This document shows, piece by piece, positions 16,998-28,706 of a stretch of 64,000 nucleotides of DNA. Origin of the DNA: Acidovorax sp. A1169 (lineage in GTDB: Bacteria > Pseudomonadota > Gammaproteobacteria > Burkholderiales > Burkholderiaceae_C); assembly GCF_030704685.1 (NCBI RefSeq), contig NZ_JAUZDX010000014.1:62001-126000 (forward strand), read 5' to 3'. The stretch's first letter is position 1; each line of letters begins with the position of its first letter. The position numbers and the translations under genes are program-made. The notes under the pieces were generated by a model. It was given only the letters and a program-made list of their open reading frames with translations. It was not told the origin of the DNA and made no database searches.

Positions 16998-19160
16998 GTG
17001 ACAGCGTTCATGCCTTCGAGCTACAACCTCTTCCTGGTGGCGGTGTCGCTGGCCATGGCCATGTTCGCCTCCTACGTGAGCTTCGACATGGCCCGCAGGG
17101 TGCGCACCTCGCAACGCGGCATCGGCCTGGCCTGGTGGGCTGCGGGTTCGCTGGTCATGGGAACCGGCATCTGGTCCATGCATTTCGTAGGCATGCAGGC
17201 GCTGGAGCTGCCCATTCCCATCGGCTACTCGCAGGGGCTGACCTTCGCGTCCTGGCTGGCGGCGGTTGCGGCATCCGGCATGGCCCTGGAACTGGCCAGC
17301 CGAAAGCGGCTCGACAAACTGCGCATCCTGCTCGGCGCCATGGCGATGGGCGGCGGCATCACCGCCATGCACTACCTGGGCATGGCCGCCATGCGCATGT
17401 CGCCCGGCATCACCTGGAACATGCCGCTGGTGGCGCTGTCGGTGCTGGTGTCGTTCCTCGCGTCCACGCTGGCGCTGCTCATCTTCAAGCTGCTGCGCCG
17501 GGTGGAGCGGCCTCGGCGCATGGGTTATCAGTTGGCGGCGGCATTCGTGTTCGCCATGGCGATCTGCGGCACGCACTACCTGGGCATGGCGGCCGCCAGC
17601 TTCGCGGCGGGCTCGGTCTGCCTGACTGCCGGCGAGCTGGGTGGGCCCGGCCTGCAGACGGCTGTGGCAATGATTGCGGGCGCACTGCTGGTGGTCACCT
17701 TGCTCACGTCCATCCTGGATTCCAGGCTGCAGCGCGCCGCGCGAGGCGCATCGCATTCCATGCACGAGAGCAACGCACGCCTGCAGGCCGCCAACGAAGA
17801 GCTCCAGCAGCGCGCCTTTGCCGACCCGTTGACGGGGCTGCCCAACCGCCTGCTGTTCGAGGACCGCCTGGCCCAGGCCACCCGCCGGCTGGAGCGCAGC
17901 AACCACGACGGGGTGGTCGAACGCATGGCCGTGCTGTTCGTGGACCTGGACGGGTTCAAGCCCATCAATGACTCGTTCGGGCATGCGGTGGGCGATGTCG
18001 TGATCCGCAAGGCGGCATCGCGCCTGCGCGACGAGGCCCGCGACTGCGACACCGTGGCCCGCGTGGGTGGCGACGAGTTCCTGATCCTGCTCAACGACGT
18101 TGCCGACGAACAAGCCAGCATTTCTGTGGCCCAAAGGGTGCTGGCGTCGTTGTCGCAGCCCTTCGAGGCATCGGGGCGGCGCATCGAGATCTCCTGCTCC
18201 ATCGGCATCGTGGTGCACCCGGGCCACAGCGAGAGCAACAAGATCGTGGCCAATGCCGACGCAGCGATGTACGCCGCCAAGCGCGCAGGCGGCAGCTGCT
18301 ACGCATTGTTCGAGCCCCATATGGTGTCCGACGTGTCGGAGCAGCTGGCACTGCAGAGCGACCTGCGCCATGCGCTGGAGCGGGGACAACTGTCCCTGCA
18401 CTACCAGCCCAAGATCGACGGGCGGCGGGGCCAGATCAGCGGTGTCGAGGCCCTGCTGCGCTGGAATCACCCGCTCCACGGCATGGTCAGCCCGCTCGTG
18501 TTCATTCCTCTGGCGGAGCGGATAGGCCTCATCGGCCGTCTCGGCCAATGGGTCATCGACGAGGCCTGCCGCCAGACCGCTGAGTGGGGCCGCGACGGCC
18601 TGCGCATGCGCGTGGCGGTGAACCTGTCCGTACACCAGTTGCGCGACAAAGGCCTGGTCGACCGCATCGGGCAGACCCTACAGGACCATGGCCTGGACGC
18701 ATCGCAGCTGCTGTGCGAGATCACAGAGACCGTGGCGATGGAGGACATCAAGGCCGTGCAGCACACCTTCGAGGGGCTCGGCGATATCGGCGTGTACCTG
18801 TCCATCGACGACTTTGGCACAGGCTACTCCAGCCTGCGCTACCTGAGCCAGTTGCCCGCCCGGCAGCTCAAGATCGACCGCAGTTTCGTGGGAGACCTTG
18901 AACACAGCACCAACGCACGCGCCGTGGTGGCCGCCGTGGTGGGCCTGGCCCACGCCCTGGGCCTGCGTGTTGTGGCCGAGGGGGTGGAGACCGAGCGACA
19001 GCGCGACATTCTCCTGGCCATGGAGTGCGACGAACTGCAGGGCTTTCTGTTCGCGCGCCCCATGCCACCCGCCGCCCTGCTGGCATGGGCCCATGGGGCC
19101 AAGCCCGAAGGCGGTGCCGACTTCACGCCCTCGCTGGTGGGTGCACTCGCGCCCCTGTGA
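16998..19160 (+). CDS. MHYT-GGDEF-EAL membrane c-di-GMP signalling protein (copy 2)
   Basis: 720 aa, aligning end to end with the protein at 5327 and of similar length. Same architecture: MHYT sensor of about seven helices (~1-250), GGDEF (~357) with an RxxD site (RDCD), EAL (~484) with DDFGTGYS and EGVET. In the third sensor repeat the Met is replaced, giving THYLGM where copy 1 has MHYTGM. GTG 16998 is chosen because it aligns with ATG 5327 of copy 1; ATG 17010 is an alternative. Both output domains look competent. The bidirectional terminator at 19252 lies downstream. Confidence 0.92.
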   Translation: MTAFMPSSYNLFLVAVSLAMAMFASYVSFDMARRVRTSQRGIGLAWWAAGSLVMGTGIWSMHFVGMQALELPIPIGYSQGLTFASWLAAVAASGMALELASRKRLDKLRILLGAMAMGGGITAMHYLGMAAMRMSPGITWNMPLVALSVLVSFLASTLALLIFKLLRRVERPRRMGYQLAAAFVFAMAICGTHYLGMAAASFAAGSVCLTAGELGGPGLQTAVAMIAGALLVVTLLTSILDSRLQRAARGASHSMHESNARLQAANEELQQRAFADPLTGLPNRLLFEDRLAQATRRLERSNHDGVVERMAVLFVDLDGFKPINDSFGHAVGDVVIRKAASRLRDEARDCDTVARVGGDEFLILLNDVADEQASISVAQRVLASLSQPFEASGRRIEISCSIGIVVHPGHSESNKIVANADAAMYAAKRAGGSCYALFEPHMVSDVSEQLALQSDLRHALERGQLSLHYQPKIDGRRGQISGVEALLRWNHPLHGMVSPLVFIPLAERIGLIGRLGQWVIDEACRQTAEWGRDGLRMRVAVNLSVHQLRDKGLVDRIGQTLQDHGLDASQLLCEITETVAMEDIKAVQHTFEGLGDIGVYLSIDDFGTGYSSLRYLSQLPARQLKIDRSFVGDLEHSTNARAVVAAVVGLAHALGLRVVAEGVETERQRDILLAMECDELQGFLFARPMPPAALLAWAHGAKPEGGADFTPSLVGALAPL

Positions 19161-19251
19161 GCGCGGGCACGGGCTTGCCATGCGAACCCCCAACAAAGCG
19201 ACCCCGTCCATCCAGCCCGGTGGGAGGATTGCCGAGAAACGGCCATAACAA

Positions 19252-19284
19252 AAAAGCCCGCTATCGATGCGATAGCGGGCTTTT
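19252..19284. terminator. Bidirectional terminator between GGDEF-EAL copy 2 and tRNA-Cys
   Basis: AAAAGCCCGCTATCG (19252-19266) pairs perfectly with CGATAGCGGGCTTTT (19270-19284), loop ATG. T-tails occur on both strands. Confidence 0.92.
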
Positions 19285-19305
19285 CAATACTGGCTTCAAG
19301 AATTC

Positions 19306-19379
19306 TGGAGGCGCGAACCAGAGTCGAACTGGTCTAACCGGATTTGCAATCCGGGGCATAACCGATTTGCTATCGCGCC
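19306..19379 (-). tRNA. tRNA-Cys (GCA)
   Basis: 74 nt on the minus strand, acceptor GGCGCGA/TCGCGCC, anticodon loop TTGCAAA giving GCA, encoded CCA at 19306-19308. Confidence 0.96.
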
Positions 19380-19429
19380 GCTAGCCTCAGATTCTAACCG
19401 AATTTGCAGGCACCGTTGCCAACCGCCGG

Positions 19430-20122
19430 CTACTGCAGCGCAAAATCTACCGCCGCTTTCGCATGCAGGGCCGTGGTGTCCAGCAGTGGCAGCGGGCTGT
19501 GGCCTTGCTGCACCAGCAGCGATATCTCGGTGCAACCCAGCACGATGGCGTCGCAGCCCTGGGCCTGCAGTTGCGCAATGGCTTGCTGGTAGAAGAGGCG
19601 CGACGCATCGCGCACGATGCCCTGGCACAACTCTTCGTAGATCACGCGGTGCACTTCGGCGCGGGTGGGCCCGTCAGGCGTGGCGACTTCAAGGCCGTAG
19701 TCCTGCACCAGCTTGTCCTTGAGAAATGCCTGCTCCATGGTGAACGCCGTGGCCAGCAGGCCCAGCTTGCGCAGCCCTTGCCGTCGCGCAGCCTGTCCCA
19801 CGGGGTCGGCGATGTGCAGAAACGGCAGCGGCGTGGCGGCGGCAATGGTGCCGGCCAGCTTGTGCATGGTGTTCGTGCACAGCACGATGGCGTCGGCGCC
19901 CGCAGCGTGCAGCATGCGGGCGCTGTCAGCCAGCAGGGCGCCGGCGTCGTCCCAGCGGCCTTCGTGCTGGGCCTGGGCGATGGGGCCGAAGTCCACGCTG
20001 TGGATGAGCAATTGCGCCGAGCGCAGCGGCCCCAGGCGCTTGCGCACTTCCTGGTTCATCAGGCGGTAGTACTCGGCGGTCGATTCCCAGCTCATGCCGC
20101 CGATCAGACCTATGGTCTTCAC
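19430..20122 (-). CDS. Aspartate/glutamate racemase family protein
   Basis: 230 aa. Asp/Glu racemase superfamily (YgeA-like): two catalytic Cys in VLCTNTMHK (~81) and VLGCTEISL (~192), plus the N-terminal IGLIGGMSWEST. Interconverts D- and L-forms of an acidic or related amino acid in the cytoplasm. The start is decided by an AGGAG ribosome-binding site (20129-20133 on the opposite strand) 6 bases before GTG 20122, so the 16 residues upstream in the open frame are rejected. Divergent from an AraC regulator whose probable start is only ~37 bp away. Confidence 0.88.
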   Translation of the reverse strand: MKTIGLIGGMSWESTAEYYRLMNQEVRKRLGPLRSAQLLIHSVDFGPIAQAQHEGRWDDAGALLADSARMLHAAGADAIVLCTNTMHKLAGTIAAATPLPFLHIADPVGQAARRQGLRKLGLLATAFTMEQAFLKDKLVQDYGLEVATPDGPTRAEVHRVIYEELCQGIVRDASRLFYQQAIAQLQAQGCDAIVLGCTEISLLVQQGHSPLPLLDTTALHAKAAVDFALQ

Positions 20123-20159
20123 ATGGATCTCCTGGTTGAAAGCTGCCATCATCCCCACC

Positions 20160-20966
20160 GTGCATTCCATCGTCTATCACGGAATTTCAGCCGCTCCGGG
20201 TCCTGCCGCCTTCACGGTGGAACTGCTCGCGCGCTCGCCCTACAGTGCACGGGACGATGCGCAGCGGGCCTCCTTCGGCATTGCGCTGGAGCGCCAGCGC
20301 GGCGTTCACGCCATAGGCACCGACCGGCGCGAGGACTTCGACACCTGGGTGGGCACGATGTCGTTCACGCCGCCGGGCCTGGATGTGTTCTCGGAATCGG
20401 CCACGGGCGGCGAGTACCTGGTGGTCCGCTGGGATGCATCCCGTGCGGATGCCGGGCAGCCCGCAACCCGCCCGCAGCGCACCGCACCCCCTGCCCTGCT
20501 GCTGCAGGCCCTGGCACTGCGCGGGCTGCTGGTGCGGCAGGCACCGCCCGGGCAGGTGGAGGCGTTGGTGCAGGCTTTTCTGGCCGGGCTCGACGCCGTC
20601 CATGCGGCCCCGGCCAGCGCCCAGGCCCTAGCAGCACTGCGACCGCTGTACGCGCGCGTGCTGGAGCGCATCGATGACGAGATCGGCCACCCCGACGAAG
20701 ACCTGTCGCTCGCGGCGTTGAGCGCCCGGGTGCAGCACACACCGCTGGTCTTTCTGCGCCACTTCAAACAGCTGACCGGCATGACGCCGCACGCCTACGT
20801 GAACGAGCGCCGGCTGCAACGTGCGCGGCATCTGCTGCACGCACCGCACGGTACGCTGGCCGACGTGGCCGCCACGGCGGGCTACGCCAGCCAGTCGCAC
20901 ATGGGTACGGCCTTGCTCAAAGCCTTGGGACTGACGCCCTCGGCGTACCGGCGCGGGTCCCGCTGA
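20160..20966 (+). CDS. AraC family transcriptional regulator
   Basis: 268 aa from GTG 20160. The C-terminal third holds the double helix-turn-helix (LSLAALSARVQHTPLVFLRHF and YASQSHMGTALLKALG); the N-terminal AraC-type sensing domain covers about residues 1-120. The start is uncertain: the frame is open to 20094, but those codons overlap the divergent racemase and its ribosome-binding site, so GTG 20160 is inferred. The short shared promoter region suggests that it controls the racemase gene. Its stop is 8 bases before the next ORF, allowing co-transcription. Confidence 0.83.
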   Translation: MHSIVYHGISAAPGPAAFTVELLARSPYSARDDAQRASFGIALERQRGVHAIGTDRREDFDTWVGTMSFTPPGLDVFSESATGGEYLVVRWDASRADAGQPATRPQRTAPPALLLQALALRGLLVRQAPPGQVEALVQAFLAGLDAVHAAPASAQALAALRPLYARVLERIDDEIGHPDEDLSLAALSARVQHTPLVFLRHFKQLTGMTPHAYVNERRLQRARHLLHAPHGTLADVAATAGYASQSHMGTALLKALGLTPSAYRRGSR

Positions 20967-20974
20967 ACCCCACC

Positions 20975-21604
20975 ATGATCCAGGACGCCACACCGCCACC
21001 CCGCCGCGTTGCACTCCGCGACCAGCACCCCATCCCCAGCAGGAGCCCATGGCTGCGGGCCACCTGCCTGGCTGCAGCGCTGACCATGGGCGCAGGGACG
21101 GAGACCCACGGCACACCACCCGCGCGCCCGCCTGCGGGCACCGACGTGGACGAAACCCGCACCGTGGCCCAGCGCACGCGCGCGCCTGCAGACTGCCTGT
21201 CGGTGGTGCAGGAGGGCGTCACGGTGCTGCTGGACCGCAGCGAGCTCAGTCGCCAGGCCCACGCCAAACCCACGCAGTGGAAGACCGAGGCCGAGCGCAT
21301 GGCCCTGATCGACGGGCGGCGCGCGGCGGCGCTGCTGCAGGCCGCCGCCCCCGCCCGGGGTGGCGGCCCAGCCTGCCACCAGGTCACACAAACACTGGAC
21401 GGCGAAGACCAGTTCGTGGTGCTCGCCCACCTGGAGCGCGGCGCGGCGGCCGTGCTGCCCGCAGGCGCCACGCAGCCCGTGCCTTCCGTGGCCATCCGCT
21501 ACCTGGGCCAGCGCTGCGGCCCGCTGTGCGGGCGCGGGAGCATCATGGTGTCCATCCCCGGGCAGCAGCGGCCTTTCATGGTCACGCACTGGTGGGCGTC
21601 CTGA
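20975..21604 (+). CDS. Uncharacterised protein, possibly exported
   Basis: 209 aa, not recognised. The first ~27 residues are Pro/Arg-rich, followed by a short hydrophobic stretch (~29-42), so it may be anchored or exported with a long n-region; an internal start is possible. Four Cys occur in the mature part, two of them close together near the C-terminus (RCGPLCG), suggesting disulfides. It follows the AraC gene by 8 bases and overlaps the next gene by 13 bases, so the run 20160-22044 may be one transcript. Confidence 0.55.
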   Translation: MIQDATPPPRRVALRDQHPIPSRSPWLRATCLAAALTMGAGTETHGTPPARPPAGTDVDETRTVAQRTRAPADCLSVVQEGVTVLLDRSELSRQAHAKPTQWKTEAERMALIDGRRAAALLQAAAPARGGGPACHQVTQTLDGEDQFVVLAHLERGAAAVLPAGATQPVPSVAIRYLGQRCGPLCGRGSIMVSIPGQQRPFMVTHWWAS

Positions 21605-22044
21605 AGCCGTCCTGGAAAAAGCAGCTTGTCCTGGCCGTGGTGCTGGCCGCCGCGACCGGCGCCCTAATGCTCTGGTGGCTGCTGCACCAGCAGCACCTGC
21701 CCACAGAGGCCATCGCCACCGCCCAGGCCTTTGTACGCGACGTGGAGCAGCGCGACTACGCAGCGGCATTCGGGCGCACGCTGGCCGGCCCCGCCACCGG
21801 CACGACGCCCCTCCAACTGCAGACCAACGCACAACGCCAGCTGTGTCCTCCCGCCCGCTTGGACTACACCCTCCCATTCCAATCGCATGGCAACCGGTTG
21901 CGCCGATGGGCTGCCGGCCGCACGCTCGACGAACCGCAGGTGCGCGTGGAATTCGTGGGCAGCCCCTGCCTGTTTGGCATCACGCTTCGGCGCACAGCAG
22001 ACGGCCAATGGAAGGTGGTGGGTTTTGCCAGCCACGCGGGGTAG
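21592..22044 (+). CDS. Small membrane-anchored protein of unknown function
   Basis: 150 aa from GTG 21592, overlapping the previous stop by 13 bases. One N-terminal membrane helix (about residues 12-31), then a periplasmic domain with a TAQAFVRDVEQRDYAAAFG helix, which resembles the NTF2-like/DUF4878 style of lipoprotein-associated domains, and two Cys. The start is not certain; no ATG lies before the helix. It belongs to a run of four short exported or anchored proteins (20975-23412). Function unknown. Confidence 0.55.
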   Translation: MGVLKPSWKKQLVLAVVLAAATGALMLWWLLHQQHLPTEAIATAQAFVRDVEQRDYAAAFGRTLAGPATGTTPLQLQTNAQRQLCPPARLDYTLPFQSHGNRLRRWAAGRTLDEPQVRVEFVGSPCLFGITLRRTADGQWKVVGFASHAG

Positions 22045-22145
22045 GACGTTACCTGCGCTCGAAGGTATGCTCGCCCTCCAGCGCCCCTCCTGCGCCCGGG
22101 GACTGGGGCTCCATCCATGAATGCGACAACGAGGACCGCGTCTCC

Positions 22146-22697
22146 ATGCTCCGCCTTTTGAAGATATTCGCCTGGTGCACTGCACTGCTTGCCGGCAGCG
22201 CCATGTCCCAACCCACCGCCCCCTGCAGCAGCGGTACGGGGATGCTAGCCAACACCTCCTGGCAACTGGTCCCGCGCCAGGGCATCACCTGCGGCACCTT
22301 GCAGGTCAGCATGGGCCAGAATCGCGAAGCGCTGCGCAAGGCGATGGGCGCAGCGGGCTTTGTGCCACCCAAGCCCGGCAGCTACCCCGACGAGGACGAC
22401 TTCCTCACCGCCGACAAATCCACTTTCATCCGCGTGCGCTACGACGGCAGCAAGGTGCAGGACATCGAATTCCTCGCCGGCACGCTGAAGTACCAGGGCG
22501 TGGACCTGCACCGCAACACCAGCTTCGCCAAACTCAAGCGCCAGTTCAAGGCGATGAAGCTCAGTTTTCGGAACACGAAATGGCTGGGTGACGGCCAGGA
22601 CTGCCCCGAGCTCGCGATCAACATTGCCAGGCACGAAGACGTGGGCGGCGATGGCGACGGAATCGAGTGGGTGATTCTGAGCAGCACCTTCAAGTAA
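22146..22697 (+). CDS. Exported protein of unknown function
   Basis: 183 aa with a signal peptide (cleavage near residue 20, SAMSQ) chosen by ATG 22146. The mature part contains a tandem Cys region at its start and a compact alpha/beta domain with YPDEDDFLTADKSTFIRVRY and a C-terminal acidic GGDGDGIEW loop that could bind calcium. I recognise no family. It is preceded by a ~100-bp gap after 22044, so it may have its own promoter. Third of four clustered secreted proteins. Confidence 0.65.
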   Translation: MLRLLKIFAWCTALLAGSAMSQPTAPCSSGTGMLANTSWQLVPRQGITCGTLQVSMGQNREALRKAMGAAGFVPPKPGSYPDEDDFLTADKSTFIRVRYDGSKVQDIEFLAGTLKYQGVDLHRNTSFAKLKRQFKAMKLSFRNTKWLGDGQDCPELAINIARHEDVGGDGDGIEWVILSSTFK

Positions 22698-22743
22698 CGT
22701 GCTCCGCTATCCTGATCAGCAAGCTGTTTCGGAGGTTTCCACC

Positions 22744-23412
22744 ATGCCCACAAGCGGACACTCGCCAAGGCTCTGCGCCTCGGTCCTGCACGGCGCTCTG
22801 GTTCTGCTGCTGGTGGGGGCCGCATCAGCGCAGCCAGCCGCTGCGCAGGACCACTGCGTGCGCCTCATCTGCGGCAAAGGCAGCGAAGACGACTATTGCA
22901 CCATCCGCCCCGCCCAGTTGGTGGCCCGCATGCCTGCAGCCTTCGCGATAGTGTCGGTTCGCGGCAACACGCTCGTAGCCACCCAAGGGGATGCGACTAC
23001 CGCCAATTGCGCCCCCGCGAAGCGCCTGGCCCAGGAAGTCTCCCTGGACAGAGCCAGCCTCTACGGGTCCGTGGAAATCACAGGCCAACTCCAGGCAACC
23101 GGCATCCTGCGGTTCGAGCCCAACGATGGCGGTGAACTGGAATTCAGACCCGGACGGGAAACATTCAAGGGCACCGGCCCGTTCTTTCGGGCCAACTTCC
23201 AGCGCATCAAGCTCGACTCTGCGCGACCTGCGGTCAACGTGGTCCCGCCGCGCCCACTGGCCGGCGCCGACTGCTGGCAGGCCCAGGCCACGGCACAGCT
23301 GTCGGACTTCTCGGTGCTGGTCGGCGACACCTCTGCGGCAGGAACCTATCCTCGCCGGGCGCGAATCACCGCCGTCCGCGGCTTCACCCGCTGCACATGG
23401 GGTGGCCCCTGA
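22744..23412 (+). CDS. Exported Cys-containing protein of unknown function
   Basis: 222 aa. Signal peptide with a long n-region (hydrophobic core about residues 14-28, cleavage after AAAQ or nearby). The mature protein has six Cys at dispersed positions and a beta-rich composition. ATG 22744 is preferred to 22699 because GGAGG lies 6 bases upstream. It starts 46 bases after the previous stop. No family recognised; periplasmic location is inferred. Confidence 0.65.
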   Translation: MPTSGHSPRLCASVLHGALVLLLVGAASAQPAAAQDHCVRLICGKGSEDDYCTIRPAQLVARMPAAFAIVSVRGNTLVATQGDATTANCAPAKRLAQEVSLDRASLYGSVEITGQLQATGILRFEPNDGGELEFRPGRETFKGTGPFFRANFQRIKLDSARPAVNVVPPRPLAGADCWQAQATAQLSDFSVLVGDTSAAGTYPRRARITAVRGFTRCTWGGP

Positions 23413-23639
23413 GCATCTGCCAGGCCGTGCTGGCGCAGGCATCGGAGTTGGAGACGGTATGAGGGGCTGAGCGATGCGGTTCGGCGTGCGGCGATGGAGC
23501 CACCCGCATCGGCAAGCGCGAGCGCCGTGCAGCGCTGCAGGCGCAACGACTGCGCGGGGGTGACTGAGCAAAGGAAGCTGCCACCCGGCAGCGGCCGACA
23601 GGCAAGGAGATGACCAAGCGCAGAGGATGGCGAAAAACA

Positions 23640-23665
23640 AAAAAGGATCCCGAAGGATCCTTTTT
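23640..23665 (-). terminator. Terminator downstream of tRNA-Gly copy 2
   Basis: AAAAAGGATCC (23640-23650) pairs with GGATCCTTTTT (23655-23665) around CGAA; T-runs on both strands. Confidence 0.85.
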
Positions 23666-23697
23666 GTTTGCCGGCTGCCTGAGCAGCCTGCGATGTA

Positions 23698-23773
23698 TGG
23701 AGCGGGAAAAGAGTCTCGAACTCTCGACCTCAACCTTGGCAAGGTTGCGCTCTACCAACTGAGCTATTCCCGC
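23698..23773 (-). tRNA. tRNA-Gly (GCC), copy 2
   Basis: 76 nt, identical base for base to the copy at 15402-15477, same strand, encoded CCA at 23698-23700. Confidence 0.97.
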
Positions 23774-23832
23774 ATTTTACCGAAGCCTTACATTGTACAT
23801 CGTTTAGTACGTTGTGTGCTGCGATGGAGTGA

Positions 23833-23878
23833 ATTGTAGCGCATTTTTTGGGGGTCTCTGAAAGTCCCCTCAAAAAAT
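23833..23878 (-). promoter_or_regulatory. Promoter and AT dyad of tRNA-Gly copy 2
   Basis: Minus-strand -10 TACAAT (23833-23838), then the dyad ATTTTTTGG (23843-23851) / TCAAAAAAT (23870-23878). The dyad arms and the flanking TTTGCG match those upstream of copy 1, while the spacer differs. No good -35 is evident. Confidence 0.55.
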
Positions 23879-23931
23879 TTGCGATGCCTTCACTCCATCG
23901 ACTTTTTACCCAGCAGCTTCGCTACCAGGTA

Positions 23932-26358
<2,427 letters not shown>

Positions 26359-26407
26359 GGAAATCCTCAGTTAACTCTGTGGAATATGGTCCACATGTGG
26401 GGATTTT

Positions 26408-26443
26408 CAACCCCCGTGCCCAGCCGTGCTGGCACAAGGGTTG
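26408..26443 (-). promoter_or_regulatory. Hairpin between clpX and lon
   Basis: CAACCC-cc-GTGCC (26408-26420) pairs with GGCAC-aa-GGGTTG (26431-26443), loop ~10 bases. There is no T-run on the minus strand, so read-through or a processing site is as likely as termination. Confidence 0.5.
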
Positions 26444-26506
26444 AATGGCGGCGTAGCCAGGCGCGGTGCATGCAAGAAGGGGCTTGCATGGCACCACGGG
26501 GACATG

Positions 26507-27772
26507 TCAGGCCTTCTTGGCCGCTTCTCGGTACACGAGGAGCGGCGGCTTGCTTTCGTCGATGGTGGATTCGTCCACCACGACCTTCTCGACATTGCTC
26601 TGGTTGGGCAGGTCGAACATGGTGCCGATCAGGGACTGCTCCAGGATCGAACGCAGGCCCCGGGCACCGGTCTTGCGCGCCAGCGCCTTGCGGGCGATGG
26701 CCTTGAGCGCTGCAGGACGGATCTCCAGGTCCACGCCTTCCATGGCCAGGAGCTTGCTGTACTGCTTGACCAGCGCATTCTTGGGCGCGGTCAGGATCTC
26801 GACCAGCGCGTCTTCGCTGAGCTCGGCCAGGGCCGTCACCACGGGCATGCGGCCCACGAGTTCGGGTATCAGGCCGAACTTGATCAAATCCTCGGGCTCG
26901 ATCTCGGTGAACACCTCGGTCAGCGAGCGCTGCTTCTTGCTCTTGACCGATGCGCCAAAACCGATGCCCGATGCCTCGGTGCGGTTCTCGATCACCTTCT
27001 CCAGGCCGGCGAACGCGCCGCCGCAGATGAACAAAATGTTGGTCGTGTCGATCTGCAAGAAGTCCTGGTTCGGGTGCTTGCGCCCGCCCTGGGGCGGCAC
27101 GCTGGCCATGGTGCCTTCGATCAGCTTGAGCAGCGCCTGCTGCACGCCCTCGCCCGACACGTCGCGGGTGATGGAGGGGTTGTCCGACTTGCGCGAGATC
27201 TTGTCGATCTCGTCGATGTAGACGATGCCGCGCTGGGCCCGCTCGACTTCGTAGTTGCAGCTTTGCAGCAGCTTCTGGACGATGTTCTCCACGTCCTCGC
27301 CCACGTAGCCGGCTTCCGTCAGCGTGGTGGCGTCGGCCATCACGAAGGGCACGTCCAGCATGCGCGCCAAGGTCTGGGCCAGCAGCGTCTTGCCCGAACC
27401 CGTGGGCCCGATCAAGAGGATGTTGCTCTTGGACAGCTCGATGTCGTCCTTGTGCGCCTTGTCCTTGTGGCGCAGGCGCTTGTAGTGGTTGTACACCGCG
27501 ACAGCCAGCGTGCGCTTGGCCACGTCCTGGCCGATGACATAGTTGTCCAGGTTGGACTTGATCTCCAGGGGCGTGGGCAGGTCGCTCTTGGCGTCCTTGG
27601 CCAGGTCGCCGGAGGGCAGCTCGTCACGGATGATTTCGTTGCACAGGTCAATGCACTCGTCGCAGATAAAGACGGACGGTCCGGCGATCAGCTTCTTCAC
27701 TTCGTGCTGGCTTTTGCCGCAGAAAGAGCAGTAGAGGGTTTTCTCGCTGGAGGAGCCTTTTTTCTCGGCCAT
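26507..27772 (-). CDS. clpX: ATP-dependent Clp protease ATP-binding subunit ClpX
   Basis: 421 aa. N-terminal four-Cys zinc domain (CSFCGK...CDEC, ~15-45), then AAA+ with Walker A GPTGSGKT (~120) and Walker B VYIDEIDK, and the C-terminal [11 protein letters not shown] sensor-2 region. Unfolds tagged substrates and feeds them to ClpP. Start ATG 27772; 200 bp separate it from clpP upstream, room for its own promoter. Confidence 0.97.
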   Translation of the reverse strand: MAEKKGSSSEKTLYCSFCGKSQHEVKKLIAGPSVFICDECIDLCNEIIRDELPSGDLAKDAKSDLPTPLEIKSNLDNYVIGQDVAKRTLAVAVYNHYKRLRHKDKAHKDDIELSKSNILLIGPTGSGKTLLAQTLARMLDVPFVMADATTLTEAGYVGEDVENIVQKLLQSCNYEVERAQRGIVYIDEIDKISRKSDNPSITRDVSGEGVQQALLKLIEGTMASVPPQGGRKHPNQDFLQIDTTNILFICGGAFAGLEKVIENRTEASGIGFGASVKSKKQRSLTEVFTEIEPEDLIKFGLIPELVGRMPVVTALAELSEDALVEILTAPKNALVKQYSKLLAMEGVDLEIRPAALKAIARKALARKTGARGLRSILEQSLIGTMFDLPNQSNVEKVVVDESTIDESKPPLLVYREAAKKA

Positions 27773-27973
27773 GGGGGCAATGCCTTGTTACGGAAAGTTG
27801 TCGGGAGATGATAACCAAATAAAAAGCGGCGCTGTTTCCCCGGGAAACTGCCTGCTTTCCAGGGCGGGAATGCACCGCACTCCACCCAAGCCTACAGGAG
27901 GGAGGCACCAGGCAAGCCGGGTGCCCCCCGTTTTCAGGGAAACCAACGCCGCTGACCGATCACGCTACCCTTA

Positions 27974-28582
27974 TCAGGGGCGCTTGGCGATCACCTGGTC
28001 AACCAGGCCGTAGTCCTTGGCCTCGTCGGCCGTGAGGAAGTAATCGCGCTCGGTGTCGTTCTTGACCTTTTCCAGCGGCTGGCCCGTGCGCTCGGCCAGG
28101 ATGCGGTTCATCTGGTCCTTGGTGCGCAGGATGTCGCGCGCATGGATCTCGATGTCGGTGGCCTGGCCGCGTGCGCCGCCCAGCACCTGGTGGATCATGA
28201 CCTTGGAGTTGGGCAGCGAAAAACGCTTGCCCTTGGCGCCGGCCGCCAGCAGGAAGGCGCCCATGCTGGCCGCAAAGCCCACGCACATGGTCGACACATC
28301 GGGCTTGATGAACTGCATGGTGTCGTAGATGGCCATGCCGGCCGTCACGCTGCCACCCGGCGAGTTGATGTAGAACGAAATGTCCTTGTCGGGGTTCTCG
28401 CTCTCCAAAAAGAGCAGCTGCGCCACCACCAGGTTGGCGGTCTGGTCGTTGACCTCGCCCACCAGAAAGATGATGCGCTCCTTGAGCAGGCGCGAATAGA
28501 TGTCGTAGGAGCGCTCGCCGCGTCCCGACTGCTCGATGACCATGGGGACCATGCCCAGGGCTTGTGTATCCAGTGAACTCAT
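27974..28582 (-). CDS. clpP: ATP-dependent Clp protease proteolytic subunit
   Basis: 202 aa. Serine protease of the Clp complex with Ser in GFAASMGAF (~105), His in MIHQVLG (~130) and Asp in the TERD region. ATG 28582 gives the standard N-terminus with a short propeptide ([15 protein letters not shown]); the frame to 28684 is upstream noise. Partner of ClpX encoded directly downstream. Confidence 0.97.
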   Translation of the reverse strand: MSSLDTQALGMVPMVIEQSGRGERSYDIYSRLLKERIIFLVGEVNDQTANLVVAQLLFLESENPDKDISFYINSPGGSVTAGMAIYDTMQFIKPDVSTMCVGFAASMGAFLLAAGAKGKRFSLPNSKVMIHQVLGGARGQATDIEIHARDILRTKDQMNRILAERTGQPLEKVKNDTERDYFLTADEAKDYGLVDQVIAKRP

Positions 28583-28624
28583 GTTTTCTCCAGTGCAAGC
28601 ACGTACTGTACCCAGAAATGAATT

Positions 28625-28652
28625 GGGGCTTGTGCATGAAAGCACAAGCCCC
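28625..28652 (-). promoter_or_regulatory. Strong hairpin between tig and clpP
   Basis: GGGGCTTGTGC (28625-28635) pairs perfectly with GCACAAGCCCC (28642-28652), loop 6. On the minus strand only a weak T content follows (AATTCATTTC), so it may attenuate rather than stop transcription from tig into clpP. Confidence 0.6.
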
Positions 28653-28706
28653 TGCGGCAAGCTATCGCCGGGCCACCCACACAAGGATGGCTGGCGAACA
28701 CCGGCT

